Of a DNA stretch of 64,000 nucleotides, positions 11,328 through 22,989 are shown piece after piece. How positions within the stretch are numbered: position 1 is the stretch's first letter; every line of letters starts with the position of its first letter. The position numbers and the translations under genes were made by a program. The notes below the pieces were generated by a model. It saw only the letters and a program-made list of their open reading frames with translations, did no database searches and had not been told where the DNA came from. Origin of the DNA: Pseudoips prasinana (lineage: Eukaryota; Arthropoda; Insecta; Lepidoptera; Nolidae); the NCBI GenBank assembly GCA_951640165.1, contig OX621246.1:7899001-7963000 (forward strand), given 5' to 3'.

Positions 11328-12430
11328 TATGTATTCTCAAATATATATTTAAGGATGTTTATCGGTTGTGTGGTTGCCCCAGAACAGGCTCTGCCTAGTT
11401 TGGGATCAGATGGCACTATGTTCATGGTCCCAGATATTTATTATTATTTATTTTTTAAATAATAATAAATATTAAACGGACATAATGTTATTATTTTTTT
11501 TATGTTTTTGTATATAAGGACTCGAGTGAAGTGAGTGATGTGCTTCGTGTATTAATCCTAACATTTCTGCGTTTTCAAATAGTTCTTTTTCCTTCGCCTG
11601 AAGCGAAATAATAGTAAAAAGGTAAAGCTATTTCAGTTCTCGTTTGACGGAGTGATTGCTTGTTTTTTTAAGTGTTCCGTTTGACAAATGGCCTTTTGGT
11701 GAACGTGTTTGTTGGATGAGCTCCTGTGAAGAGATTCTTTCAAATTTCGAAACAACCAATAAAGATTTTGTTGTAAAGGAGTATTTATGAGATCTCGCCG
11801 GGCCACATTGGTAAATATAATATAAAGGCGAAAAACATAGTAATTCAACGGGGCAAGAGTTCTGTCAGTGGGTATCCACGGCCAGCGCTCCAGCGTTCCT
11901 GACAGGCTCTAATAGAGAAACCTAGCTATTATTTACTTATGTGCGTTTGGCTATACTGCGCTATACTAAATGAATGAAAACAATATTTTAATTTCATCAA
12001 ATTTAGAGACGATCATTTTCCACTTTATACATATTTATTTTACTAAATTCTTAAAATATTAAAAAGTAAGCAAAATATTGGAACCTACTTTGCATATTTT
12101 CCTATGAAGAAAATTTTAAGCTATTATGTCATAATTTTCAAAAATACTAAATCAAGATACACATAAGGTAATAAGATAAACATTAAGTTTCCAATCGATG
12201 AAATGCAAAAATATATTAGTAACCCGCAAAATTATCCAAAAATCCCAGTAATTCTTGAGTGGGAAGAGCAATTTCCCATAAAAACCAAACCTGTTATCAA
12301 AACCAAACGAAAATTTGAATACAACCGGTTTTTATTCCTTATAAAACTTCCGATGCGTACGTTTGCATTGGCCGTAGAAAAGGATATGACTCAATAATCG
12401 TAATGTTGACGTATGCAAGTCTTGACGATA

Positions 12431-14922
12431 AAACTTTATGACCCGACTCGTTATAGAATTCGAATCATGTTTAAACATGGTTATATAACTCTACAAATAG
12501 TTGACTGGGTTAGTTTCTTCGTTTTTGCCTTTTTCTCATTGGTATTGGGGCCGACTCCCCATTAAACCCATTTCGACTAGCTACCCGAATTTACTTTATG
12601 ACTCAACTCGATTCAGAATTCGAACATGTTTAAATATGGTTTTATAACTCTACAAATAGTTGACTAGTATAGTCTTTTCATTCTTACCTTTTTCTCATTT
12701 GTATCGGGGCCGACTCCCCGTCTAATCCTTTGCGACTAGCTACCAAAATTAATTTATGACTCAACTCGATTTAGAATTCGAACCATGCTTAAGCATGGTT
12801 ATATAACTCTACAAATAGTTGACTGGTTTAGTCTCTTCGTTCTTACCTTTTCTCATTGGAATCGAAGCCGACTCCCCGTCAAACCCGTTGCGACTAGCTA
12901 CCAAAATTTAGTTTATGACTCAACTCGATTAAGAATTCGAACCATGTTTAAGCATGGTTATATAACTCTACAAATAGTTGACTGGTTTAGTCTCTTCGTT
13001 CTTACCTTTTCTCATTGGAATCGAAGCCGACTCCCCGTCAAACCCGTTGCGACTAGCTACCAAAATTTAGTTTATGACTCAACTCGATTAAGAATTCGAA
13101 CCATGCTTAAGCATGGTTATATAACTCTACAAATAGTTGACTGGTTTAGTCTCTTCGTTCTTACCTTTTCTCATTGGAATCGAAGCCGACTCCCCGTCAA
13201 ACCCGTTGCGACTAGCTACCAAAATTTAGTTTATGACCAAATTTGATTTAGAATTGGAACAAGTTTAAGTATGGTTATATTACTCTACAAATAGTTGACT
13301 AGTTAAGTCTCTCCGTTCTTGCTTTTTACTCATTTGTATCGGGGCCGACTCCCCGTCCAAACCGTTGCGACTAACTACCAGAATTTACTTTATGACTCAA
13401 CTCGATTTAGAATTCGAACAAGTTTAAGCATGGTTATTTAACTCTACAAATAGTTTACTGGTTTACTCTCTTCGTTCTCACCATTTCCTCATTCAAATCG
13501 GAGCTGACTCCCCGTCAAACCCGTTGCGACGAGCTACCAAAATTTACTTTATGACTCAACTCGATTTAGAATTTGAACCATGTTTAAGTATTGTTATGTA
13601 ACTCTACAAATAGTTGACTAGTTTAGTCTCTCCGTTCTTGCTTTTTACTCATTTGTATCGGGGCGACTCCCTGTCCAAACCGTTGCGACTAGCTACCAAA
13701 AATTTACTTTCTGACCCGACTCGTTTTAGAATTCGGACCAAGTTTAAGCATGGTTATATAACTTTATAAATAGTTGACTAGTTTAGTCTCTCCGTTCTTG
13801 CTTTTTACTCATTTGTATCGAAACCGACTCCCCGTCAAACCCGTTGCGACTAGCTACCAAAATTTAGTTTATGACTAAATTTGATTTAGAATTTGAACAA
13901 GTTTAAGTATGGTTATATAACTCTACAAATAGTTGACTAGTTTAGTCTCTCCGTTCTTGCTTTTTACTCATATGTATTGGGGCCGACTCCCCGTTAAAAC
14001 CGTTGCGACTAGCTACCAAAAATTTACTTTATGGCTCAACACGATTTAGAATTCGAACCATGTTTAATAATGGTTATATAACTCTACAAATAGTGACTGG
14101 TTTAGTCTTTTCGTTCTTGCTTTTAACTTATTTGTATCGGGGCTGACTCCCCGTCTTATCGCTTGCGACTAGCTACCAAAATTCACTATAGGACTCAACT
14201 CGATTTATAATTCGAACAAGTTGAAGTATGGTTATATAACTCTATAAATAGTTTACTGGTTTACTCTCTTCGTTCTCACCATTTTCTCATTCAAATCGGA
14301 GCCGATTCCCCGTCAAACCCCTTGCGACGAGCTACCAAAATTTACTTTATGACTCAACTCGATTTAGAATTTGAACCATGTTTAAGTATTGTTATGTAAC
14401 TCTACAAATAGTTGACTAGTTTAGTCTCTCCGTTCTTGCTTTTTACTCATATGTATTGGGGCCGACTCCCCGTCAAAACCTTTGCGACTAGCTACCAAAA
14501 ATGTACTTTATGACTCAACTCGATTTAGAATTCGAACAAGTTGAATAATGGTTATATAACTCTACAAATAGTGACTGGTTTAGTCTTTTCGTTCTTGCTT
14601 TTAACTTATTTCTATCGGGGCCAAGTCTAACCCGTTCCGACTAGCTATCAGAATTTACTTTATGACTCGACTCATTTTAGAATACGAAGCTTTTTTAAAG
14701 CGTGGTTATAGAACTTTACAAATAGTTGAATGGTTTAGGCACTTCGTTCTTACTTTTTACTTATTTGTATTGGGACTCGTTTTAAAATTGTGGAACCATG
14801 TTTACGCATTGTTATATTTAGACTCTATAAATAGTTTGCTGGTTTAGGCTCTTCGGTTTTGTCTTTTTTTCGTTAGTATTGGGTCCAACTCCTCGTTGCG
14901 ATTAGTTGCCAGAATTTATCTA
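12431..14922. repeat. Satellite array B, about 159 bp units (about 16)
   Basis: Same monomer as array A. Units at 12785-13246 are nearly identical to each other and to 7885-8180, giving a 153-codon frame of three exact 53-codon repeats. Neighbouring units differ by small indels and substitutions. Central homogeneity with diverged edges is the usual pattern of satellite turnover. Confidence 0.93.
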
Positions 14923-15368
14923 GTGACTGTCGTTTAACCTCAAAGCTCATAGGTGAAGATAGTTGATGGGTGTCCGATTCTTTAAGATTTCAACTCTCCG
15001 TAACGATTGATGTTGTATATATATAGAAGTATTGCTGTATGTAAATAGAGCATAAGTCATAATGGGGTTGCCATATCTGTGTGGATAAAATCCCTTACAA
15101 ATAAATAATAAAAAGGACGGTGAGATTAACTTGCTTTCCGAGGCACGACAAGAAGTCCCTTAACCAACTAGACCCTAAATAAATCTTTATTAATACACCA
15201 TGATTGCTTTGTATGGGAATCGAATCAGAGAGCTCTCATGTGGAAAGGCACGAGCGGCTGGCTTATATCGGATAGTCGTCTTGGTAACTCTAATAATCAG
15301 TATATTTCAAGAAAAAGAATAATCCATTTTTATCAAGATTTTTAATCATGCTTATACTTATTAATAGA

Positions 15369-15642
15369 CTCATAGCTAGACGCTCTCACCGGTCCGTAAG
15401 CCGCGAGGTTAAGCAACTAGGCTCGCGGTCAGTCCATTGATGGGTGACCGCCAATGTGGTTTAATTTTTGATGGTGTTATTTAATTTTTGATTTAATTTT
15501 AATTTTTGATAATTCGGAGGGCAAGTTTATTTGTCGGTCTCATTGTAGTCATAAGACAACAGGCATTAAGCCATATCAGAGGACTACTGGGCAGCTTGAA
15601 CAACTCTGACAATAGGGTAACAACTCTCCATACGATAAGTAG
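15369..15642 (+). mobile_element. 5S rRNA-derived SINE
   Basis: The head contains GGTTAAGCAACTAGGC, GCGGTCAGTCC and GATGGGTGACCGCC, which match the A-box and C-box parts of the 5S rRNA internal promoter. The body is expanded by ATTTAATTTTTG-type repeats (about 15460-15520). The tail is TTAAGCCAT...ACTGGGCAGCTTGAACAACTC. Confidence 0.85.
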
Positions 15643-16821
15643 GTACCTAAGAAAGTAAGAGACGCTTTTATCGCATCATTGTAGAAATAGCGTTTTATTC
15701 AAGACAGTATCGGTTGGGTCATCGTTATGATAAAACCTCTTAATTATTTATTTTATTTTATTAATTAGGTATAGTTAAATTATTACAATATAAATTTTAA
15801 GAATAGGTAAACGTGTAACCCACACCAATGTCCGCGAAGTAATGTTAAAAATAGGTAATAATAAAATACTCTCATAGGTTATTGTATCTATCCTCAAATA
15901 GGTAATAATAAAACTCTTAAGCTAAACATAAAGTATACACTAAAAGGCTGAACTAAGCACATAAACAATTCCCCGAAGAGCACAACTGCTTACATTTAAC
16001 GACAAACTTTAACACTTTACAAGAATACTTAACGAAGTTGCAGCTTTGCAGTTCTATCAGTCCTTGGAATACCTAGTTAGGTAGTACTAATGAAATAACT
16101 ACTGAACTTAATTAGCAGACCGGAGTCCACAGTGGGTCTTATCCGTCCACTGTTATATACAACATGTAACGTAATTAACGCACACCCTCAAACACCCCAA
16201 CTAGAATATTAGGTTGTTATCATAATACATACACTGAATTTTTTTAAACATGTATATGCATTGTTATTTACTTAATTAGTTTCTTGGAATAAAGCTTATT
16301 TTTCTTTATTTTGTATTGAATGATGGAATTTGTATGAATACAAATGAAACTGCGATTTTTAAAATCTTATTACTTTGACTTACGGTCCATTTCAATTTTC
16401 CCTGACTGTACAGGGTTAATATGAAAATAATTTCCGTAGTTTTAATTATTTTGGAATAAAAAATTACCTATATTAAAAATGATATAAATCGATTCAGTAA
16501 ACGATTCTGAACGAACTATTTTCAGGATGTGCGTTAATTTAGTTACATGTTGTATATTACCTGATTCACAGACGGAACTAATTTACGTTACGGGATTTTG
16601 AAGCCAATTTACAGCAAAATACCAAGTTAATGCGCGATTATTGTTTAAATCAATAAGCATACATTTTTACTAAGTCCGTACTCAAAGGGTATCAATAGAA
16701 CACTATTACTAATCCTTCACCAGTACGACCGGCCATCTGCGGTTCATTAGGTATAGAGTTAATATCTTTACATAGTCTGTATTATATATTATATTTTTTA
16801 AAGACAATTTCCTCACTTAAG
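15643..16821. other. AT-rich stretch, nothing recognised
   Basis: About 1.2 kb with no coding frame or copy elsewhere in the window. Confidence 0.5.
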
Positions 16822-16945
16822 AATTTAATCTCTGTGTCGCATACTAATTATTTATTGGTCCCACGAATCGTTGTTCTGCGCGGAATTCGAACCCGGAACA
16901 CCAAGTGGCAAGGCGAGTCTTAACCGCTGCGCCAAGTGCCTGTAA
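16822..16945 (-). mobile_element. tRNA-derived SINE, family C (short)
   Basis: On the minus strand it has the A box-like TTGGCGCAGCGGTTAAG and B box GGTTCGAATTCC, followed by the family tail ending near CGACACAGAGATT. Related copies: 25905, 26115, 41412 and 46427. Confidence 0.75.
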
Positions 16946-17010
16946 TGAATAAATAATAAAAATAAAAAATATATATTAAAAGGCGGTTTTTATTTTTCTA
17001 CTTTATTGGT

Positions 17011-17253
17011 AATCATTTAGTTCAAAAGAGGTTTTAATAGGAAACTATGTTACTGGCACCTATAACGAGTCTGGGTATGAAAAAATGTTAATTCCAAATT
17101 CGAAACTTTCTTTTTTTATTATAAAAAAACTTTATTTTTTTATTATAAAAAAATAAAGTTTCGAATTTGGAATTAACATTTTTTCATACCCAGACTCGTT
17201 ATAGGTGCCAGTAACATAGTTTCCTATTAAAACCTCTTTTGAACTAAATGATT
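17011..17253. repeat. Perfect 99 bp-arm palindrome
   Basis: Arms 17011-17109 and 17155-17253 are exact reverse complements over 99 bp. The 45 bp spacer is two near-copies of CTTTTTTTATTATAAAAAAA, itself nearly self-complementary. No terminal motif or target duplication is seen, so this may be a recent inverted duplication and not a transposon. Perfect arms imply youth or ongoing correction. Confidence 0.95.
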
Positions 17254-17379
17254 TTTTCGCTTTTTGAGTTTTTGAATTTTAATGACATTTTGCGGGTTTG
17301 CGGTTAAATGGTTGTCAGACAACTAATATTTCTCTTTACTTTTAGTAATATTAATTTATGTTTGTCACATAATCCTACC

Positions 17380-17960
17380 TTTCGTGACTTAAAACAGGTT
17401 CTTGACAGGTTCGTGAATCCAACGTTACGTCTCACAGAGGTTAAACTCACGTTTAACCTCCGGTTCAACCGTCCAAAGAACCTGGACTCGATACAAAGAA
17501 ACGGGTTCCATTCAGAAGGTAATTTTCTGGCAGAAGACGTTGCGCACAACCAGGAAACGATCGCTTTTTAGTGATTCGGGCGCTGAGTGCGGTTCCGCAG
17601 TGCCCGAGCCACAAATGCAATTACATAACCTTGATAAGGTTCTAGGAGCATAAGTTAGACTATGGGCAATGACGAAGAGGCTTTTAATATACGCAGTCAA
17701 CGACCAGCGCGCACCCCAAGTTACTCGGGGAGCACAGGATTGCTCGACTAAGGTTAGCTAGAAATTACATAACTTGGACTCAAGTAACTGGAGTAGCATC
17801 CACCCTTAAGGCTCGAATTTGCCTCAATGCTGAAGGCGAGTGTTACGAAGACCAGGGGTAAGCTATGCCGACGTGTCTTTTGAAGTAATCACACCTTATG
17901 GTGGAGGGTCCGTTATGTAATGGGCGGGTGTAACTTAAAGCACCGAATTCAAGATGTAAG
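17380..17960. other. GC-richer block of unknown origin
   Basis: Base composition is clearly higher in GC than the surroundings, with motifs such as AGGCGAGTGTTACGAAGACC and GTGGAGGGTCCGTTATG. Frames of 62-87 codons exist on both strands but show no recognised domain and overlap each other. It could be a LINE 3' UTR, a processed pseudogene or a non-coding exon. Confidence 0.35.
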
Positions 17961-18702
17961 TGTTAAACACTATGTTTCCATTGACACTAAGAAATTTATA
18001 ATCATTTATGCTAATAACATACTAAAAATATTAATATTCCGATCAAAACTTTTTATGTGTGGTATGGTTTAGTGAAAACTTAGAATTAAGGTTATAAAGG
18101 GACTTTGGCACTTAGGATGTAAACAATAATTACACAAAAGTAATGATAAACTGTAAAACCAAATGAGTCCATGGAAAATTTATAAAAAAAAAAAAAAATT
18201 GTCAACACTTGTATATGTGGCAATAACATAAGATACATTTATAAAAAAGAATGCCACACATCTAACGCATAAAGATATCTATACTTGAAGAGTGAGCTGT
18301 TTTCAAGAGCAATATTTCTGTCCGATAATCAATCATATCCTCGATGTGTGGTCAAATGATTAATGACTTAAATACGAGGGGATACACATAGGTGCTATAT
18401 TTTATATTCCATACTAAGTACATAAGTATCGTTGACTATATAGAGATCGGCTACATACAACTGGTTTTAGATTTTATACCACTTTTATACCACCAAGTCA
18501 GTAAGCAAACACACAGCCCAACTGATAGAAAACGATTACAGTAGCCTATGTAAGAGGAGAGAGTTATCACGTGTTGATAACTCTTTCCTTTCCTGTACCA
18601 ACGATCTCTGAAAACCGTAAGGTAAAAGTGCTTCCCCATTCGAGCTTCTCATAGAGTGAATGAACACTACGCTTAACCACATTTTTATGTTGCTACCTCG
18701 AT
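17961..18702. other. AT-rich stretch, nothing recognised
   Basis: No feature recognised. Confidence 0.45.
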
Positions 18703-19075
18703 GACTGCCTCGTTGGTTTGGCGGTAGCGTGTTCACCCGCAGAGAACGAGGTCCTGGGTTCAAATCCCGGGTCGGGCCAAAAGTGATTTTGGGACTTTTC
18801 TGTAAAAAGAAAAAATTCTCAGCATCAGCCCGAAGTCTGGTAGTTGGCGGTACTATACCCCCGTGCCTCGGAGAGCACGTAAAGCCGTCGGTCCTGTGCC
18901 TGACCTCTTTCCGGTCGTGTCGCCTAGGCGTCCCATCGGATCATGAGAGTGATGGAATAGAAAGTGCTCCTGTGTTTGCGCACACACTTGAACACTATAA
19001 TATATCCCGCGCAGATGGCTAATCTCTGTTCAGACTGGCCGCCGTGGCCGAAATTCGGCTAGGAGGACATTATTA
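18703..19075 (+). mobile_element. tRNA-derived SINE, family D
   Basis: Head TGACTGCCTCGTTGGTTTGG with A box-like TGGTTTGGCGGTAGCG, B box GGGTTCAAATCCCGGG, and a GC-rich body ending GCCGTGGCCGAAATTCGGC. A reverse copy is at 24675-25028 and a truncated forward copy at 25499-25640. It is not a tRNA gene: the tRNA-like part is fused to a 300 bp repeat body. Confidence 0.85.
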
Positions 19076-19584
19076 TGTTGCTACCGTTTAGCCTACCCAT
19101 AGTATACTAGAAGTGAAGCGGACAGAAAAATATAGTCAAAGCATAAGTGAGTGTTCAGTCATAGATGCTCTTCATTTAATCACTAGAAATCCGACCTAGG
19201 TCCTCTATTCGATTGCGTATTTGGAAAGCCAGCAAAAAAGCTCTCTTTTGTAAAGATGAGTTACTATCTGACCGTTAATGAGATTTTACAACATTTACTT
19301 AGCAAGTTGTTATAAAAATCTGTGTTACACTTTTTGTTCATACAGAACACTAGGGATAAATGTAAAACTGTAAGAAAAAATGTGATTCAAGTGCAGATAG
19401 TAATGTCGATAGTTGATGATCATTTCACCTCAGGTTTATCATAAAACATAAAATATTCATTATGTTTTCATCATCATTAAATCAGCTGCAGGTCAAAGCT
19501 TGATAGACAGGTTGGACACCCAAGTATGTTGGTCATAGATAGATGAATACTAATAGATAAACACACAACAGTTATTTTACACCT

Positions 19585-19682
19585 CAAGAAATTTTATTGT
19601 AAACATTAAGAAACAAAGGGAGAAAATATTCAAACTATTACAGTACAATTGGCGGCCTTATCACAAGATATATTAGTGATAT
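19585..19682 (-). mobile_element. Jockey-like LINE 3' UTR fragment
   Basis: It contains GTACAATTGGCGGCCTTATC, matching the 3' UTR of the LINE at 42335-42850 (GTACAATGGGCGGTCTTATC). No coding sequence remains. Confidence 0.55.
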
Positions 19683-19962
19683 ATATATCATCATTACAGC
19701 TAAATGAGTCCACTGCTGGACAAGCCTCCCTCAAGAATCGACTTGGGGGGGATATGCCATAATCGCCACGCTTGGCAGGCGGGTTGACGATCGCAGTAAG
19801 ATGTTCATAGTAATCAGAAGGAAGCTGCTGCCCGTCCTCTGGTAGATATTCCCTCGGGTCGACTTCTACGCCCCCCACGGGATGAGATGGGGTGATGATA
19901 TTCTGATTCTGGTATTTGTCGCCGTCGCCACACAGCAGGTATATATATATATATATATATTT
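19683..19962 (-). mobile_element. Retroelement 3' end, family R
   Basis: On the minus strand it has GACCCGAGGGAATATCTACC, GCGTGGCGATTATGGCATAT, CCAGCAGTGGACTCATTTAG and a TGATGAT tail. The ending resembles RTE-type LINE 3' ends. Copies: 25161, 50376, 50640 and 60728. A (TA)n run lies at 19940-19961. Confidence 0.7.
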
Positions 19963-20267
19963 ATTTAAACATTTTGATAGCATGTCTTAACATAAGGTCA
20001 AACTAAAATCATCTAGATTTAGACGCAATATTTAAAAAAAAAATACTATGCAGTTAGCGTATTTTTTTTAAATCTCGATAAGCAGTAAAATATATAATAA
20101 CCGTTCTTTGAATAAATAAAAAATATCATTGCTTCAACAAAGAATGAATTTATTTATTTTATGTCACTAAGGAATATCCAGACTATAAGATATAATTGAA
20201 TCAAGATGTAAATATAATATAATATCCATTGTTAGCCTTGACTTACAATTTAAATCTCTAAACTTTA

Positions 20268-20420
20268 ACTGGCGTGTGGATCTGGTGGTTAGTGAACCTG
20301 ACTGTCATGCCAGAAGTTGTGGGTTCGATTCCCACCCAGGACAAATCTTTGTGTAATGAACACAATTATTTGTTCTGCGTCGGGATGTATTTTTCTATTA
20401 TATGTATGTATTTGGAAACT
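20268..20420 (+). mobile_element. tRNA-derived SINE head
   Basis: B box GGGTTCGATTCCC follows a tRNA-like 5' part with A box-like TGGTGGTTAGTGAACC; then TATATGTATGTATTTGG as in lepidopteran SINE bodies. The 3' tail is missing. Confidence 0.6.
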
Positions 20421-20430
20421 TATAGGCCAT

Positions 20431-20982
20431 ACTATACTTTTTGCGTTGTAGCATGGTGCGGGTGACAGTTGCTTATTTGACGTTGACATCTATAAGTACC
20501 ACATTACTAGGGATGTGCAATACATCTTTATTGCTAACGATACTCGCAGCATAAATCTAATAAGTTCTCTATGATATTGTTATGAAAATTTGTGTGTATT
20601 CAGTTGTGCAGTGTAACTAGGTACGTGTACAAACTACCTATAAGCAAATTTACCTATGCACAAAATACGTTTTTTATTGTACAAAAATATCGACTACCCA
20701 TCGTAGCAGTCCATCCCATCACTAAATACCTACGTCTATGACGTTACGTTATACGCATAACACTTTGCTTATTTTTTCATTCAATTTAATTTAATTTGTA
20801 GAGATGAACATTCTGGTTGCATCTAATTCAATTTACTACAGTCATTAATGATTTAATATGTAACAAATGTGGTACAGCTGAGATACTAAGACATAATTTG
20901 TAAATCACTGCGCCTTTCAAGTGTCAAACAAACTGTTACTGAAACTGTCACCCGCACCATGCTATAACGCAAATAGTATAGG
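20431..20982. mobile_element. Possible TIR element, about 40 bp arms
   Basis: The 40 bp ends 20431-20470 and 20944-20982 are inverted copies with about three differences and share TAGCATGGTGCGGGTGACAG. The 470 bp between has no coding frame. No clear target duplication. Confidence 0.55.
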
Positions 20983-22130
20983 TATGTATCAAATATTAAA
21001 GTTAGCTATCTGAAACTATAAATATTTCACCAGAATCTTGGTAACACTGGTGAGTTTTCCTCATCAGACATAAAAAAAAGTTTGCCGACGTCTTGTGAAA
21101 TGTTCTGAAATATGTTGTTGACCTTTCAACATAGAAAAAAAAGTTTTTACACGTGCATTATCAAGCTTTTTCGGAGAAGAAATGTATTATAAGATTCTTT
21201 TGTTTTGTTGTAATAAGCTTTAATTTTAATTGAAATAAGGTTTAGTTTATTTGAATCTTATCTATTATTTTAAAGAGAAACTTTTTGGGTTATTGTATAT
21301 TTCTTTGTTTGTAAATGATAAATTAAAAAAAAAATCTATCAGCTTGAGAAAGCTACATTATAAGCGAGTAAAATCAGCTACATTTTATTAATAATAAATT
21401 AAAATAAAAGATTATAATGTTTTTTTTTAAATCCACCTATAGAAAGCTTCATTATTAGTCAGCAAAATAGATTTATAATATTAAAAAATAAAATTGTATT
21501 ATTTATTAGATAAAAAATAAAAATAAAATTGTTGCGCTGAACACTGGCTGATCAAGGATTAACTTACTAACCTTTCGCAGGATGTAAGCGTTATCCATCG
21601 GCTTTGTTTTCTAGAAATATGGCCGACTGATAATTATGTTCGCAGTTGCATGTGAAAGATCCATATCATATTTAAACCACCTTCCAAACTATTAAATTTT
21701 ATAACATTATTCGAAATGCATAGCATAAATCCAATATAAAAATGTAAAATAAAATGAAAATATCCCGCACGATACTTTTTTTTTTAATTTTTAGAACGTA
21801 CACACAATTGACCTAACGCTGATCCAGCGCTTTACGTCAGATATAAAGCCATATTAAATACAGATGACTCAGCCAATGAGCGCGCCCAAAAAAAGGATAA
21901 CAATATTTGTTCAGTTAAAAACGAAGTGAACATAGCATTTTGGGTAATTTAGAAGGGTCATTTACACCAAACGTTTGATAAAAACTGAGCTAATAATATC
22001 CATAATAATAGCCTAAGTAAACTGAACTGTTAAACATATTCAATACAGCTATGGTAAAAAACGAGTGATGGTAAATACTTGATTTCATAATTATAAAACT
22101 TCAGCGTCGCGTCGGCAATCACAACGTCGA
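20983..22130. other. AT-rich stretch, nothing recognised
   Basis: Very A/T-rich with poly-A and poly-T runs; no frame or repeat copy recognised. Confidence 0.5.
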
Positions 22131-22383
22131 CGCTCATAGCTAGATGCTTTCACCGGTCCATAAGCGATCGGCAAGGTTAAGCAACTAGGCTTGTGGTTGG
22201 TCCATAAATAGGTGACCACCAAAATGGCTTAAGTTCTGAGCGTCTCCGTGCTTTGGAGGGTACGTTAAGCTGTCGGTCCCGGTTGTAGTCATTAGACAGT
22301 AGTCGTTAAGCCATGTCAGAGGCCTACTGGGCAGCTTGAACAACTCTGACACTAGGGTAACCACTGCCCATACGATTAGTAAG
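22131..22383 (+). mobile_element. 5S rRNA-derived SINE, near full length
   Basis: Starts CGCTCATAGCTAGATGC, carries the 5S-like GGTTAAGCAACTAGGC and AGGTGACCACC elements, then CTCCGTGCTTTGGAGGGTAC and the family tail ACTGGGCAGCTTGAACAACTC...CATACGATTAGTAAG. This is the best copy for defining both ends. Confidence 0.87.
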
Positions 22384-22399
22384 TAATACTTGTCAAACT

Positions 22400-22855
22400 G
22401 CGATATGAATTATGGACTCATCCGCGATATTTACAAGACTATTCTATTTACTTTCCCCCTCTTCCAATGATTCACATTCTTGCTTAATCAGTGACTTATT
22501 CTTATGTATTGATCGGCTGAAGAAGAACTAATGTTAGCAAACTTGTATAAAGACAAATAAACATTAAGTGTTTCAATAAACATAGAACTTCAACTTTGTG
22601 AAGCCCAACCCAATAACAACATCAATTCTTGTCGATCTGCGAAATGAATTATGGCCGCTTCCGCCGTATTTACAAGACTAGTCCTCCGTTACGTTCCCTC
22701 TTCCAATCATTCAGATTCTTGCTTAATCAATGGCTTATTTCAATGTTTTCGGCATTCAATTTTGGTGATTTCAATTGGCTGAAGAAGTTGGAATGATATT
22801 AGCGAACTTGTATAACGACAAATTAATAATAAGTGGCACAAAAAGAACTAGAACT
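22400..22855 (+). repeat. Two diverged tandem copies, about 236 bp apart
   Basis: 22403-22594 and 22638-22855 share ATGAATTATGG, TATTTACAAGACTA, CTCTTCCAAT, TTCTTGCTTAATCA, GGCTGAAGAAG and AACTTGTATAA in the same order. The function is unknown; it could be a LINE 3' UTR. Confidence 0.7.
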
Positions 22856-22896
22856 TGGAACTTTTCTTTATGGCCACTGATGAACAAGAGTTCAAG

Positions 22897-22942
22897 TTCC
22901 CATTTAAGTATACTTATATAGGTACATATACTTAAATGGGAA
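22897..22942. repeat. 16 bp-arm hairpin
   Basis: TTCCCATTTAAGTATA at 22897-22912 is perfectly inverted at 22927-22942 around a 14 nt loop. Confidence 0.85.
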
Positions 22943-22989
22943 TTTAGGCAACGGAAAAAATGCATACATTCATAACAAAAAAAAAAAAA

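Larger units (their letters stand above)
11328..15642 (+). repeat. Composite duplicated segment, copy 2
   Basis: Second copy of 6038-9795 in the same orientation, start-to-start distance 5290 bp. It has a longer satellite array and an intact 5S-derived body in its right-hand SINE, and lacks the inverted duplications of copy 1. Its left neighbour is the chimeric RTE element; that of copy 1 is unrelated, so the duplication border coincides with the SINE tail. Confidence 0.85.

Noticed and set aside
12785..13246. 153-codon frame as a gene
   Set aside because: It lies wholly in satellite units; other units carry stops and indels, and no start context or promoter supports it.
17308..17571. 87-codon plus frame and overlapping 81-codon minus frame
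   Set aside because: They overlap on opposite strands, with no domain, splice sites or second copy; kept only as part of a GC-richer block.
18703..18780. tRNA-like sequence with good A and B boxes
   Set aside because: It is fused to a repeat body found again at 24675-25028, and no full cloverleaf is convincing; it is a SINE head, not a tRNA gene. The same applies to the heads at 53484, 41593, 34897 and 2145.
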